Positions 17,474 to 25,770 of a stretch of DNA of 64,000 bases are shown here, in pieces (position 1 is the stretch's first letter; every line of letters begins with the position of its first letter). Source of the DNA: an uncultured Bacteroides sp. (GTDB lineage Bacteria; Bacteroidota; Bacteroidia; Bacteroidales; Bacteroidaceae); NCBI GenBank assembly GCA_958477465.1, contig CAUEFX010000001.1, positions 1 through 64,000 of the forward strand, written 5' to 3'. Below the pieces are notes generated by a model. It was not told the origin of the DNA. It saw only the letters and a list, made by a program, of their open reading frames with translations, and ran no database searches. The position numbers and the translations under genes were made by a program.

Positions 17474-18634
17474 TTACATTTTTCCTTCTTTACGATCTTG
17501 CATAGCTTGTTGGAATTTTGCTTCCGATTGGGCAGGAGTAGTCGGTTTGATCGTTTGCCCGTCTTTCAGAGTACCTACATTTTCAATAACGATCAGATCG
17601 CCTTTTTTCAGTCCGGAGGTAACTACATACTCTTGTCCGTTGTCAATGTTAAGTATGGTGATTTCGTTCATCTTAACCGTATTGTCCGGTTGCTGCAGGA
17701 ATACGAATTTCTTGTCTTGTATTTCTGTCGTGGCTTTTTGCGGAACAACAAGAGCGTTTTCTATGTGATAAGGGATGATAAGATTACCCATACCTCCACT
17801 TCTCAGCAGGCGGCTACCGTTCGGGAAAGTGGCACGGATGCTGACTGCTCCTGTGTTTGCATTGATGACACCGCTGATGGTTTCTATTTTTCCTTTCTGG
17901 TCATAGGTGCTTCCGTCTGAAAGTTGGAGCTGCACTTTGGGATAGGTCTCTACGGCAGCACTTTGCGAACCGTCCTTGCGTACCAGTTCCAGAAGCTCTT
18001 TCTCTGTCAGAGAGGCATATACGTGCATTTCAGTAATGTCTGAAACAATCGTCAACGGGGTAGCGATCGAAGGGCTTACCAAACTTCCCAAACGGTAAGG
18101 GATATTATTGACAATACCGTCGGAAGGGCTTTTTACACTGGTAAATCCGAGATTCTGTTCTGCGCTGATAAGTTGTGCTTTTGCCGAGGCCAGTTGTGCC
18201 TTTGCCGAGGCCAGCGAGTTTTCGGCCATAGCCAGGTCGTAGTCGCTGATAATGTTTTTCTTGTTCAATGCACGTTTGTTGTCAACAGTGATCTGTTGCG
18301 TACTTACTGCTGCTTCGGCTGTTGCTACGGCAGCTTTGGCCGAACGTGCGGCAGCCTCGTATTGCGTAGGGTCGATGATAAACAATACTTGCCCTTTACG
18401 TACCATAGAACCTTCGTCTACACAGACTTTGGTGATAAAGCCGGATACCTGGGGGCGGATTTCTACGTCTTGTTTTCCTTTGATAGTAGCCGGGTAAGAA
18501 CTGGTCAGGTCGACTGTTGCGGGTTGCAGGGTTTCTACTGCACATTCCGGGGCTCCTCCCATGTCAAAACCCTTTTTACCACAGCTCGATAAAAGGGCTA
18601 AACAAAATGCGAATAATACAATTCTACTTTTCAT
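17474..18634 (-). CDS. RND efflux periplasmic adaptor (AcrA/MexA type), lipoprotein
   Basis: The 386-residue membrane-fusion protein has a lipoprotein signal (FCLALLSSCGKKG). The order is a biotinyl-lipoyl half (SYPATIKGKQDVEIRPQVSG), an alpha-hairpin (about residues 90-165, rich in Ala and Gln), the second lipoyl half (SDGIVNNIPYRLGSL), a beta-barrel and a membrane-proximal domain. It bridges the inner-membrane pump and the outer-membrane factor. First gene of the four-gene minus-strand operon. A consensus -7 box about 105 nt upstream provides the likely promoter. No regulator gene of the TetR or MarR type is adjacent. Confidence 0.94.
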   Translation of the reverse strand: MKSRIVLFAFCLALLSSCGKKGFDMGGAPECAVETLQPATVDLTSSYPATIKGKQDVEIRPQVSGFITKVCVDEGSMVRKGQVLFIIDPTQYEAAARSAKAAVATAEAAVSTQQITVDNKRALNKKNIISDYDLAMAENSLASAKAQLASAKAQLISAEQNLGFTSVKSPSDGIVNNIPYRLGSLVSPSIATPLTIVSDITEMHVYASLTEKELLELVRKDGSQSAAVETYPKVQLQLSDGSTYDQKGKIETISGVINANTGAVSIRATFPNGSRLLRSGGMGNLIIPYHIENALVVPQKATTEIQDKKFVFLQQPDNTVKMNEITILNIDNGQEYVVTSGLKKGDLIVIENVGTLKDGQTIKPTTPAQSEAKFQQAMQDRKEGKM

Positions 18635-18739
18635 ACTCTATATTCAGTGTTTATTGATAAATTTCTACAAATTAGCGCGTTCATAGTAATGTATAAGGAT
18701 GGGGGAGAAAACCGAGGTATGCTTTTTTAGTTTTCGGTG

Positions 18740-18747
18740 CAAAAATA
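18740..18747 (-). promoter_or_regulatory. -7 element of the efflux operon
   Basis: The minus strand reads TATTTTTG, a full match to TAnnTTTG. The start site would fall near 18736, giving a leader of about 100 nt. The divergent intergenic region 18635-18949 also holds the plus-strand element at 18938-18945; nothing else there is recognisable. Confidence 0.5.
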
Positions 18748-18937
18748 CTTTAAATTCTTGTAAAAATGTTGTGTGTCGCCCGCTTTTTTAACTATGTTTT
18801 TCTCTTATTAATAGAGACTTTGTTCCGGATACCCTATCAGCCGGTAAATAGCGGCAGGCGGGAGATACCGGAAATGGTATGGCTTGATTTTTCATTAAAT
18901 TACCGTAAAGTATAGTATTTATTCTCTCGAGAACCTT

Positions 18938-18945
18938 TATTTTTG
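18938..18945 (+). promoter_or_regulatory. -7 element abutting the start codon (possible leaderless mRNA)
   Basis: TATTTTTG matches TAnnTTTG exactly and ends four bases before the ATG at 18950. If used, transcription begins at or next to the A of the start codon. No TTTG is found at the -33 spacing. Confidence 0.4.
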
Positions 18946-18949
18946 CATC

Positions 18950-20863
18950 ATGTTACGTAAAAGACACTATAATATAAAGTTACTTGTCCGCAAGGGATTG
19001 ACAGTAGTCGCAGGAGTGGCTGCTCTTTATTCATGCGCCAGTATCGGTCGTCCGGACGGTGGTCCAAGAGACGAAACACCGCCCCGGTTTATGAAGAGTA
19101 CACCTGTTGCCGGGACGCTTAACAGTACCCGGAAGAAAATTTCGCTGGAATTTGATGAATACATAAAATTGGAAAAGGCGAATGAGAAGGTTGTGATCTC
19201 TCCACCTCAGGTACAGCAGCCGGAAATTAAACCTTCGGGAAAGAGGATAAGCATAAACCTGCTTGACTCACTGAAGCCCAATACCACTTACACGATTGAT
19301 TTCTCGGATGCCATTGTTGACAACAACGAAGGAAATCCGTTGGGTAATTTTGCATTTACATTCTCTACCGGAGATGTGATCGATACATTGGAAGTGTCCG
19401 GAACCTTGCTCGAGGCCTCTAACTTGGAGCCGGTAAAGGGAATGCTGGTGGGGCTGCATTCCAATTTATCCGATACGGCATTTACAAAACTGCCGTTTGA
19501 CCGGGTAGCCCGTACGGACAGTCGCGGCCGTTTTGTAATCCGGGGCATCGCTCCCGGGTCATACCGCATTTATGGTTTGATGGATGCCGATCAGAACTTT
19601 ACATTCAGCCAAAAGAGCGAAGCGTTGGCTTTTAATGACTCATTGGTTATTCCCCGCTGGGAAGAACGGATGCGGCAGGATACGACTTGGGTGGATTCCC
19701 TGACTATAGATACGATTGTCGAAAGACAGTACACTTATTACCTGCCGGATGATATCATATTGCGCTCTTTTACGGAGGATATGTTTTCGCAGTATCTTAT
19801 CAAAAGCGAACGTCTGACTCCAGAGAAATTCACGCTTTACTTTGCTTCCAAAGCAGATACCCTGCCGGTATTGAAAGGGTTGAACTTCGAAGAAGAGGAT
19901 GCTTTTGTCATTGAGAAGAGCCTGAAGAACGATACGATTCACTACTGGGTAAAAGATTCGTTGGTCTATAAGCAGGATACCTTGTCATTCAGTCTCAGCT
20001 ATCTGTATACGGATACATTGAATCAGTTGGTACCGCGGACGGATACGTTGAAGCTCGTAGCCAAGAATGTGAAAAAGAATGTGGATGAGCCAAAGAAAAA
20101 GAAGAAAAAGAAAGACGAAGAGGATAAACCGGAACCGACCAAATTCCTGTCCGTTTCGTCGCATGTCTCTTCTTCGATGGATGTATACGATTATATCTCA
20201 TTGGCTTTTGAGGAGCCGATAGCTTGGTTTGACAGTGCGGCGATCCACCTGAAACAGAAAGTGGATACGTTGTGGAAGGATGTGCCCTTCGAGTTTGCAC
20301 AGGATTCGTTGAATTTGCGTAAGTATAATCTGTATTATGACTGGGAACCGTCGACGGAATATGAATTTTCGGTAGACTCGACTGCCTTTCACGGCATTTA
20401 CGGATTGTTTACCGATAAGATAAAGCAAAACATAAGAGTACGTTCCCTGGAGGAATACGGGGCAATTTATTTTAATGTTACAGGATGCGATTCCATCGCT
20501 TTTGTGGAACTGCTCGATGCCCAGGATAAGGTAGTGCGCAAAGTGCCTGTCGTTGACGGGAAAGCGGATTTCTATTTCTTGAATCCGGGTAAATACTGTG
20601 CCCGCCTGATAAATGACACGAATGGAAACGGAATCTGGGATACCGGTGAATACGAAACAAAGCGACAACCGGAAATGGTGTACTATTATCCGCAGATATT
20701 GGAACCGAGGGCCAACTGGGAGATCGAACAGACTTGGGATGTGAAGGAAACCCCGTTGGATAAACAGAAACCGGATGAACTCAAAAAACAAAAACCCGAT
20801 GAAGACAAGAAGAAAAGAGGCCAGAACAGTAGTAGCAGTAGCCAAGGCGGCCGCCGGCGCTAA
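18950..20863 (+). CDS. Ig-like (SbsA/Big_5) domain lipoprotein
   Basis: The 637-residue lipoprotein has a signal ending in ALYSC (Cys29). A SbsA-type Ig-like domain covers about residues 40-145 (DETPPRFMKSTPVAGT at the start, FSDAIVDNNEGNPLGNFAFTF at the end), followed by a CNA-B/transthyretin-like module around 148-215. A lysine-rich patch lies near residue 380, and a Lys/Ser/Arg-rich low-complexity tail ends the protein. The type is common and conserved in Bacteroidetes, without known function; a structural or envelope-associated surface role is plausible. It is followed by an overlapping DUF3108 gene, suggesting co-translation. The ATG chosen is the only one giving a complete signal peptide. 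Confidence 0.85.
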   Translation: MLRKRHYNIKLLVRKGLTVVAGVAALYSCASIGRPDGGPRDETPPRFMKSTPVAGTLNSTRKKISLEFDEYIKLEKANEKVVISPPQVQQPEIKPSGKRISINLLDSLKPNTTYTIDFSDAIVDNNEGNPLGNFAFTFSTGDVIDTLEVSGTLLEASNLEPVKGMLVGLHSNLSDTAFTKLPFDRVARTDSRGRFVIRGIAPGSYRIYGLMDADQNFTFSQKSEALAFNDSLVIPRWEERMRQDTTWVDSLTIDTIVERQYTYYLPDDIILRSFTEDMFSQYLIKSERLTPEKFTLYFASKADTLPVLKGLNFEEEDAFVIEKSLKNDTIHYWVKDSLVYKQDTLSFSLSYLYTDTLNQLVPRTDTLKLVAKNVKKNVDEPKKKKKKKDEEDKPEPTKFLSVSSHVSSSMDVYDYISLAFEEPIAWFDSAAIHLKQKVDTLWKDVPFEFAQDSLNLRKYNLYYDWEPSTEYEFSVDSTAFHGIYGLFTDKIKQNIRVRSLEEYGAIYFNVTGCDSIAFVELLDAQDKVVRKVPVVDGKADFYFLNPGKYCARLINDTNGNGIWDTGEYETKRQPEMVYYYPQILEPRANWEIEQTWDVKETPLDKQKPDELKKQKPDEDKKKRGQNSSSSSQGGRRR

Positions 20864-21683
20864 GAACCGTATAACCCTGCTATGGCTGACCTTTATTGTC
20901 AGTGCTTGCTTTTCGATGCCGGCCAAGGCTCAGTGTGAAGCGACGAACGAAGCTTTCAAGTCCGGCGAGCAGGTAATGTACGATTTATATTTCAACTGGA
21001 AATTTGTATGGATAAAGGCAGGTTTGGCAAGTCTTACCACCAACGCGACGACTTACCATTCCCAACCGGCTTACCGCTTTGATCTCTTGTCGGTGAGCAG
21101 CAAGAAGATTGATTTTTTCTTCAAGATGCGGGATACTCTGACTTGTATTGTCGGTGAGAGGCTCGAACCCCGTTATTTCCGCAAGGGGGCTGAAGAGGGA
21201 AAACGCTACACGGTAGATGAGGCGTGGTTCTCTTATAAAGACGGCTTGTGCCTTGTCAACCAAAAACGAACTTACCGGGATGGTGAGATCGTAGAAACGG
21301 AGTATAGCGACAGCCGTTGTGTATTTGATATGCTCAGTATTCTGGCACAGGCCCGCTCTTACGACCCGAAAGACTATACGGTCGGGCAGAAGATAAACTT
21401 CCCGATGGCTACCGGCCGCAGGGTAGAGGAACAGACCTTGATTTATCGCGGAATGAAGAATATCAAGGCAGAGAATGATACGACTTACCGCTGCCTCGTT
21501 TTCTCATTTGTGGAATATACCGATAAAGGTAAAGAAAAAGAGGTGATAACATTCTACATTACGGATGACAAAAACCACCTCCCGGTCCGTCTGGATATGT
21601 TTCTGAATATCGGTTCGGCCAAGGCTTTCCTTAAAAGCGTCACCGGAAACCGTTATCCGCTTACATCGATTGTCACAAAGTAA
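20799..21683 (+). CDS. DUF3108 family exported protein
   Basis: The start at 20799 gives 294 residues with an Arg/Lys-rich leader and a hydrophobic signal (ITLLWLTFIVSACF, cleavage near AKAQ); an ATG 24 nt upstream is also possible. The mature part matches the DUF3108 layout: GEQVMYDLYFNWKFVWIKAG, a lipocalin-like series of beta strands, a central YSDSRCVFDMLSI stretch and a C-terminal DMFLNIGSAKAFL. The family is periplasmic and of unknown function, possibly lipid- or envelope-related. Its first 65 nt overlap the 3' end of the Ig-like lipoprotein gene in another frame, so the low-complexity tail of one protein is encoded by the same DNA as the leader of the other. Confidence 0.85.
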   Translation: MKTRRKEARTVVAVAKAAAGAKNRITLLWLTFIVSACFSMPAKAQCEATNEAFKSGEQVMYDLYFNWKFVWIKAGLASLTTNATTYHSQPAYRFDLLSVSSKKIDFFFKMRDTLTCIVGERLEPRYFRKGAEEGKRYTVDEAWFSYKDGLCLVNQKRTYRDGEIVETEYSDSRCVFDMLSILAQARSYDPKDYTVGQKINFPMATGRRVEEQTLIYRGMKNIKAENDTTYRCLVFSFVEYTDKGKEKEVITFYITDDKNHLPVRLDMFLNIGSAKAFLKSVTGNRYPLTSIVTK

Positions 21684-22077
21684 AAGGCACTTGCTGGTCT
21701 TTGCGGAATACGCTCGATTGGAATGTAGCGATCAGTTCGTCTTTTTGGTTGGTGATGTCTATCTGGTAATACCCGGTGCTCCGCCCGATATACCGTTCAC
21801 GGGCTTCTGCATACAACGTATCACCGATACCGCTGGCGCGGAGAAAAGTAATGTTGGATGACAGGGAGAAAGCGAGTTGCCCGTGCGAATTGGCGGCCGC
21901 TGCCAGAGCAAGATCGGCCAGGGTAAAGATCGCCCCGCCTTGCGTGCGGTTTCCGGCGTTGAGATGCTCCTTTTTTATCTCCAGCCGGGCTTTACTGTAT
22001 CCTTCGCGTACTTCCATGAGTACGATGCCTGCCTTTTCAGCAAAAAGATCGTTTTTGAAGAATTCCTGTGGTGTCAT
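21673..22077 (-). CDS. Hotdog-fold acyl-CoA thioesterase (PaaI type)
   Basis: The start at 22077 (MTPQEFFKND) gives 134 residues; the longer form from 22113 adds a poly-lysine leader unlike the family. The hotdog signature is clear: LNAGNRTQGGAIFTLADLA corresponds to the HGG-type active-site helix with Gln in place of His, and AFSLSSNITFLR and GYYQIDITNQ are the later strands. It hydrolyses acyl-CoA thioesters in the cytoplasm, often for phenylacetyl- or hydroxybenzoyl-CoA. It is convergent with the DUF3108 gene, and the two coding sequences overlap by 11 bp at their 3' ends. Substrate unknown. Confidence 0.88.
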   Translation of the reverse strand: MTPQEFFKNDLFAEKAGIVLMEVREGYSKARLEIKKEHLNAGNRTQGGAIFTLADLALAAAANSHGQLAFSLSSNITFLRASGIGDTLYAEARERYIGRSTGYYQIDITNQKDELIATFQSSVFRKDQQVPFTL

Positions 22078-22402
22078 GGTCTTTTTTTTTGATTTAATGG
22101 GGTAAATGTACAAAATTCGTTCGTTGGTGGAATAAATCTTTATCCTTAATTAACTGGAATTCGGTATAGAAAAGGCATACGGTATGGCTTTTGGTGATTA
22201 AAATCACATTTACATAAATATATTCTTGATTCTCTTGTTGTAATGGGAATAAGTCCTTATATTGCGAAAGCACCCTTCCCGATGTTTTGTTAGATCTTAA
22301 ATATGCCGTGATATTGAAATCCGGTAGGTCTTAAAGAAGAAGTGTGTTGCACCTCTGTTTTTACTCTGTTCGAAAGAATGTTAACCTGATAAATTGATTC
22401 TT
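22078..22402. other. Intergenic region, no gene seen
   Basis: This AT-rich 325-bp stretch separates the thioesterase from the C25 peptidase gene. I find no ORF with coding character, no tRNA and no strong terminator, and no exact TAnnTTTG element at a useful distance from either start. Confidence 0.5.
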
Positions 22403-24772
22403 ATGAGTTGGCATTTGCTTCTCCTTTTGTGCCCTTTATGGCAGTTCGCTACACCTGCCATGAGTCAAAAAACGCTTTTTCTGCGTGATGGTAGTGAGCC
22501 TTCCGAGGGTATTTCTGTAATCCTACCTACCCGTGAAGTTACTTCGGTTTCAGATGGTGTTCTGGTCACTTACGAGTTCGATGCAGTGATTGTGCAAGAC
22601 GATCCGTTCTACTTGGGAGCCTGTTTTTGTAAAATAGCCGGCTTTGGACAGAACGGAACGGCAGGTGAGCCGGCTGTCCCGATACGTTGGGATTCGTTTT
22701 CCATACCGGATGGTTGGGTAGATGCTTCCATTTCCGTTGTTGAAAGTGCATTTACGGATATTCCTATGCAGTTGTCTCCAGCCCGTCCTCCTTTGCTGGA
22801 AGGGAAGAGCGATTCGCTTTCGGAAGGAAATGTGGTAGCTATTATCCCATACGAAGGATGGTTCCCACAGGAGATAGTGCAGGAATGTCCTCGGCAGGTT
22901 TACCGTGGAAAGTCGTTACTGGGTGTTGGCTTAACTCCTGTTCAGTATGATTATAAAAATAGGATAGTACGTGCTTATACAAAAATTGTGTATAAGGTGT
23001 CTTTTCAGGAACGGAAGAAAATCGGCAGGAGCCTGTTAAACTCTAACATTACTGCCGATGACCACTTTCTGAACAATACGACACTTAATGGGAATGAAAT
23101 ACAGCCGTTGACTTGGAACATACAGAATACAACCTCTTCCGTCAAAGATTATCTGATAATTTCCGTTCCCAAATATGAGGAAGCGGTTAATCGGTTTGCC
23201 GACTGGAAAAGGACGTTGGGATTTTGCGTACACATTAAGATGAAAGATTATTGGACCCCCGAGACCATCAAGGCGGAGGTGAGTGATGTGTATCATAGTA
23301 ATGAATCACTTTATTACTTGTTGATTGTAGGTGACCATGAGGATGTACCTGCACAAAAGGATACGATTTCTAAACGTGTGTTTGTAACAGATTTATTTTA
23401 TGGCTGTATGGATGGTCCTTCCGATTATCTTCCGGATATTTACCGCGGTCGGTTGTCTGTATCTTCTCCAAGTGAGGCGATGACGGTTGTCAATAAGATT
23501 ATTAAATATGAAAAGAATCCTGTTCATGATGAAAGTTTTTACAATACGGGGTTACATTGTGCCTATTTTGAAGACGAATTGAATGATAAGAATTATGTTC
23601 ATGAAGATATATATGATATTGGAGATGGATATGCAGATAGAAGGTTTACGCAGACATCGGAAGAGATAAGAAATTACATGTTATCCAAAAATAAAGCGAT
23701 CAACCGGGTTTATTTGACGAACGAGTGGATGGTACCTACTCATTGGAATGATGGAAGGTATTCTTTTGGTGAACCTATTCCGGAGGAGTTGCTTAAGCCC
23801 GGTTTTGCTTGGAATGGCAATTCATCAGATATAATAAATTATATAAATGAAGGAGTATTTTATGTACTTCATCGTGGGCATGGTGAAGATACTTATTGGG
23901 TATATCCTTATTTTACAATTTCCGATATAGACAATCTCCATAATGGTGATAAGCTACCTGTCGTGTTCAGCATAAACTGCCTAACCGGTAAGTTCAATGG
24001 AAAAACTTGTTTGGCCGAGACTTTTCTCAGAAAGAAAGACGGTGGTTGCGTTGCTATCTATGGAGCAACGGAAGTTAGTTATTCGGGATATAATGATGCG
24101 CTGTCTGAAGGTATGTTTGATGCGATCTGGCCATCGCCCGGTTTGGGTTTTAAGATTCCTGGGTTTAATCCTGTTTTTCCTCAGGCTCCTACTCCTACGC
24201 CCACTTATTGTTTGGGGCAAATTCTGGATCAGGGAATGATGCGTATGGAAGAGACGTGGGGAACTCATATAACAGAAGACACTAAGTATACTCGTGAAGT
24301 TTTTCATTGTTTTGGTGACCCCGCTATGAAGATATATACAGATATTCCGACCGAATTTAGCAATGCTACCATCAATAGAACTCCTAATAGCATCCATGTA
24401 GACTTAGGTACAGAAGTAGGTAATATTATTTTTTATAATGAACAGACCGGTAAGATTTCATTTGGCAGCGGAACTATTGGGGACTATAGTGGTGATGAAA
24501 ACTATGTACGGGTTTGTATCTCCGGGTATAATAAGATACCTCTTGTAAATCTTCCTTATGATATTCTCTATATTCAGAATGATACTATACGAGGACCAAA
24601 GAATTACGAAAGTGATGTTATCAAAGTGGGAGCAAATGTTACGGAGGAGAAACCTGGTGGGAAAGCCGTCTTTGATGGAGGTAAGATCACGCTAAAGGGT
24701 AAAAGTGTGAAACTGGATAGAGGGACAATTATTTTGCCGAAAACTCAATTTGAAGTCAAACGAATAAAATAG
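22403..24772 (+). CDS. C25 (gingipain/PorU-like) cysteine peptidase, exported
   Basis: The true ATG is at 22403 (789 residues); the open frame extends three codons further only through a TTG. A signal peptide (HLLLLLCPLWQFATPAMS) is followed by a propeptide-like region to about residue 240, then a C25 caspase-like domain. The catalytic His493 lies in the HRGHGEDTYW stretch and the catalytic Cys526 in FSINCLTGKF, 33 residues apart as in gingipains. Further landmarks are YLLIVGDHEDVP and FHCFGDPAMKIY. A beta-sandwich and a G-rich tail end the protein; I see no classical type-IX sorting domain. It precedes by 7 nt a small exported protein gene. Likely a surface or secreted protease; whether it matures other proteins, as PorU does, is open. 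Confidence 0.85.
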   Translation: MSWHLLLLLCPLWQFATPAMSQKTLFLRDGSEPSEGISVILPTREVTSVSDGVLVTYEFDAVIVQDDPFYLGACFCKIAGFGQNGTAGEPAVPIRWDSFSIPDGWVDASISVVESAFTDIPMQLSPARPPLLEGKSDSLSEGNVVAIIPYEGWFPQEIVQECPRQVYRGKSLLGVGLTPVQYDYKNRIVRAYTKIVYKVSFQERKKIGRSLLNSNITADDHFLNNTTLNGNEIQPLTWNIQNTTSSVKDYLIISVPKYEEAVNRFADWKRTLGFCVHIKMKDYWTPETIKAEVSDVYHSNESLYYLLIVGDHEDVPAQKDTISKRVFVTDLFYGCMDGPSDYLPDIYRGRLSVSSPSEAMTVVNKIIKYEKNPVHDESFYNTGLHCAYFEDELNDKNYVHEDIYDIGDGYADRRFTQTSEEIRNYMLSKNKAINRVYLTNEWMVPTHWNDGRYSFGEPIPEELLKPGFAWNGNSSDIINYINEGVFYVLHRGHGEDTYWVYPYFTISDIDNLHNGDKLPVVFSINCLTGKFNGKTCLAETFLRKKDGGCVAIYGATEVSYSGYNDALSEGMFDAIWPSPGLGFKIPGFNPVFPQAPTPTPTYCLGQILDQGMMRMEETWGTHITEDTKYTREVFHCFGDPAMKIYTDIPTEFSNATINRTPNSIHVDLGTEVGNIIFYNEQTGKISFGSGTIGDYSGDENYVRVCISGYNKIPLVNLPYDILYIQNDTIRGPKNYESDVIKVGANVTEEKPGGKAVFDGGKITLKGKSVKLDRGTIILPKTQFEVKRIK

Positions 24773-24779
24773 AATTGGT

Positions 24780-25679
24780 ATGAAAAAGGTTATTATTGGA
24801 GTATTGTTATTTTGTGTTTGCAGTATGAGTGCACAGGATGTTCGTATGTTGAAGGAGGATCATTTCTGGGAATATAGCCTTTATTCATATTTTATCGGCG
24901 AGGTAGAGCCCGATCCGCCTCTTCCTACTACCGTTACTGAGTCGTTCTATAGGTTTGCATTAGGTGAAACCGAAGTGATTAACGGAAAAACTTATCATAA
25001 ACTTTATTGGGGTAAGCCATCTGATCCAGACTGTAGAACAGCAGATCTTCACGGTAATGGTTTTCACTTCATGCAGGCTAGTATCCGGGAGGAGGCTGGA
25101 CGTGTTTTAGTGGATTACGAAATATATAAGGCTTTTTTAGAATATATGTGGTATGATATTCTTACCGGTAGAGCGGATTATATTCCTTATAAAATTACGG
25201 ACGACGGTGAGATGATTCTTTATGATTTTAACATGCAGGTTGGTGACAAATACAACTCTGTACTAGGACATGACGATGTTTCAGTGGTGAAAATCGAGAA
25301 AATCACCACAAATGACGGAATAGAACGTAAATTCTTCATTCTTAGTAATGGATTGAAAATAATAGAAGGTATTGGCTGTATCAATTCCTCCGGAATGTTT
25401 CTGAACTATCTAAATCCAGTTATAGACCGTAAAGATGGTCCTTATTGGCTAAATGGTTCTTATTTATCAGTTTTCAGATGGTTCGATGAGTACGATAACC
25501 CGATTTATAGTCGCACTCTTGAGGAAGTGATAACAGGAAGTGTTGGCATTGTTCCTGTAACGATGGATAAAGAAGATAACATTTCCACCCCGCTTTACGA
25601 CCTATTGGGGCGTGAGGTAATTGGTATTCCTGAGCCGGGCATTTATATTCGGAATCGAAAGAAAATATGGGTGAAATAA
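24780..25679 (+). CDS. Exported protein of unknown function with Bacteroidetes C-terminal motif
   Basis: The 299-residue protein has a signal peptide (VIIGVLLFCVCSMSAQ) and a beta-rich body that I do not recognise (HFWEYSLYSYF, TYHKLYWG, GDKYNSVLGHD). The C-terminus PLYDLLGREVIGIPEPGIYI followed by a basic end is the widespread Bacteroidetes tail motif (YDLxGRxV...PGIYI) related to type-IX secretion signals. It is translationally close to the C25 peptidase gene (7 nt), so it may be a substrate or partner. Absence of catalytic motifs makes an enzymatic role unlikely but not excluded. Confidence 0.7.
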   Translation: MKKVIIGVLLFCVCSMSAQDVRMLKEDHFWEYSLYSYFIGEVEPDPPLPTTVTESFYRFALGETEVINGKTYHKLYWGKPSDPDCRTADLHGNGFHFMQASIREEAGRVLVDYEIYKAFLEYMWYDILTGRADYIPYKITDDGEMILYDFNMQVGDKYNSVLGHDDVSVVKIEKITTNDGIERKFFILSNGLKIIEGIGCINSSGMFLNYLNPVIDRKDGPYWLNGSYLSVFRWFDEYDNPIYSRTLEEVITGSVGIVPVTMDKEDNISTPLYDLLGREVIGIPEPGIYIRNRKKIWVK

Positions 25680-25770
25680 TACGTTTTTTTCTCTTAGTCT
25701 GGCCGATGGTTAGTTTTATAGTGGCAATTTTTTTAATATGTTTTGTTGGTTCTTAGAAGATATAACAATT

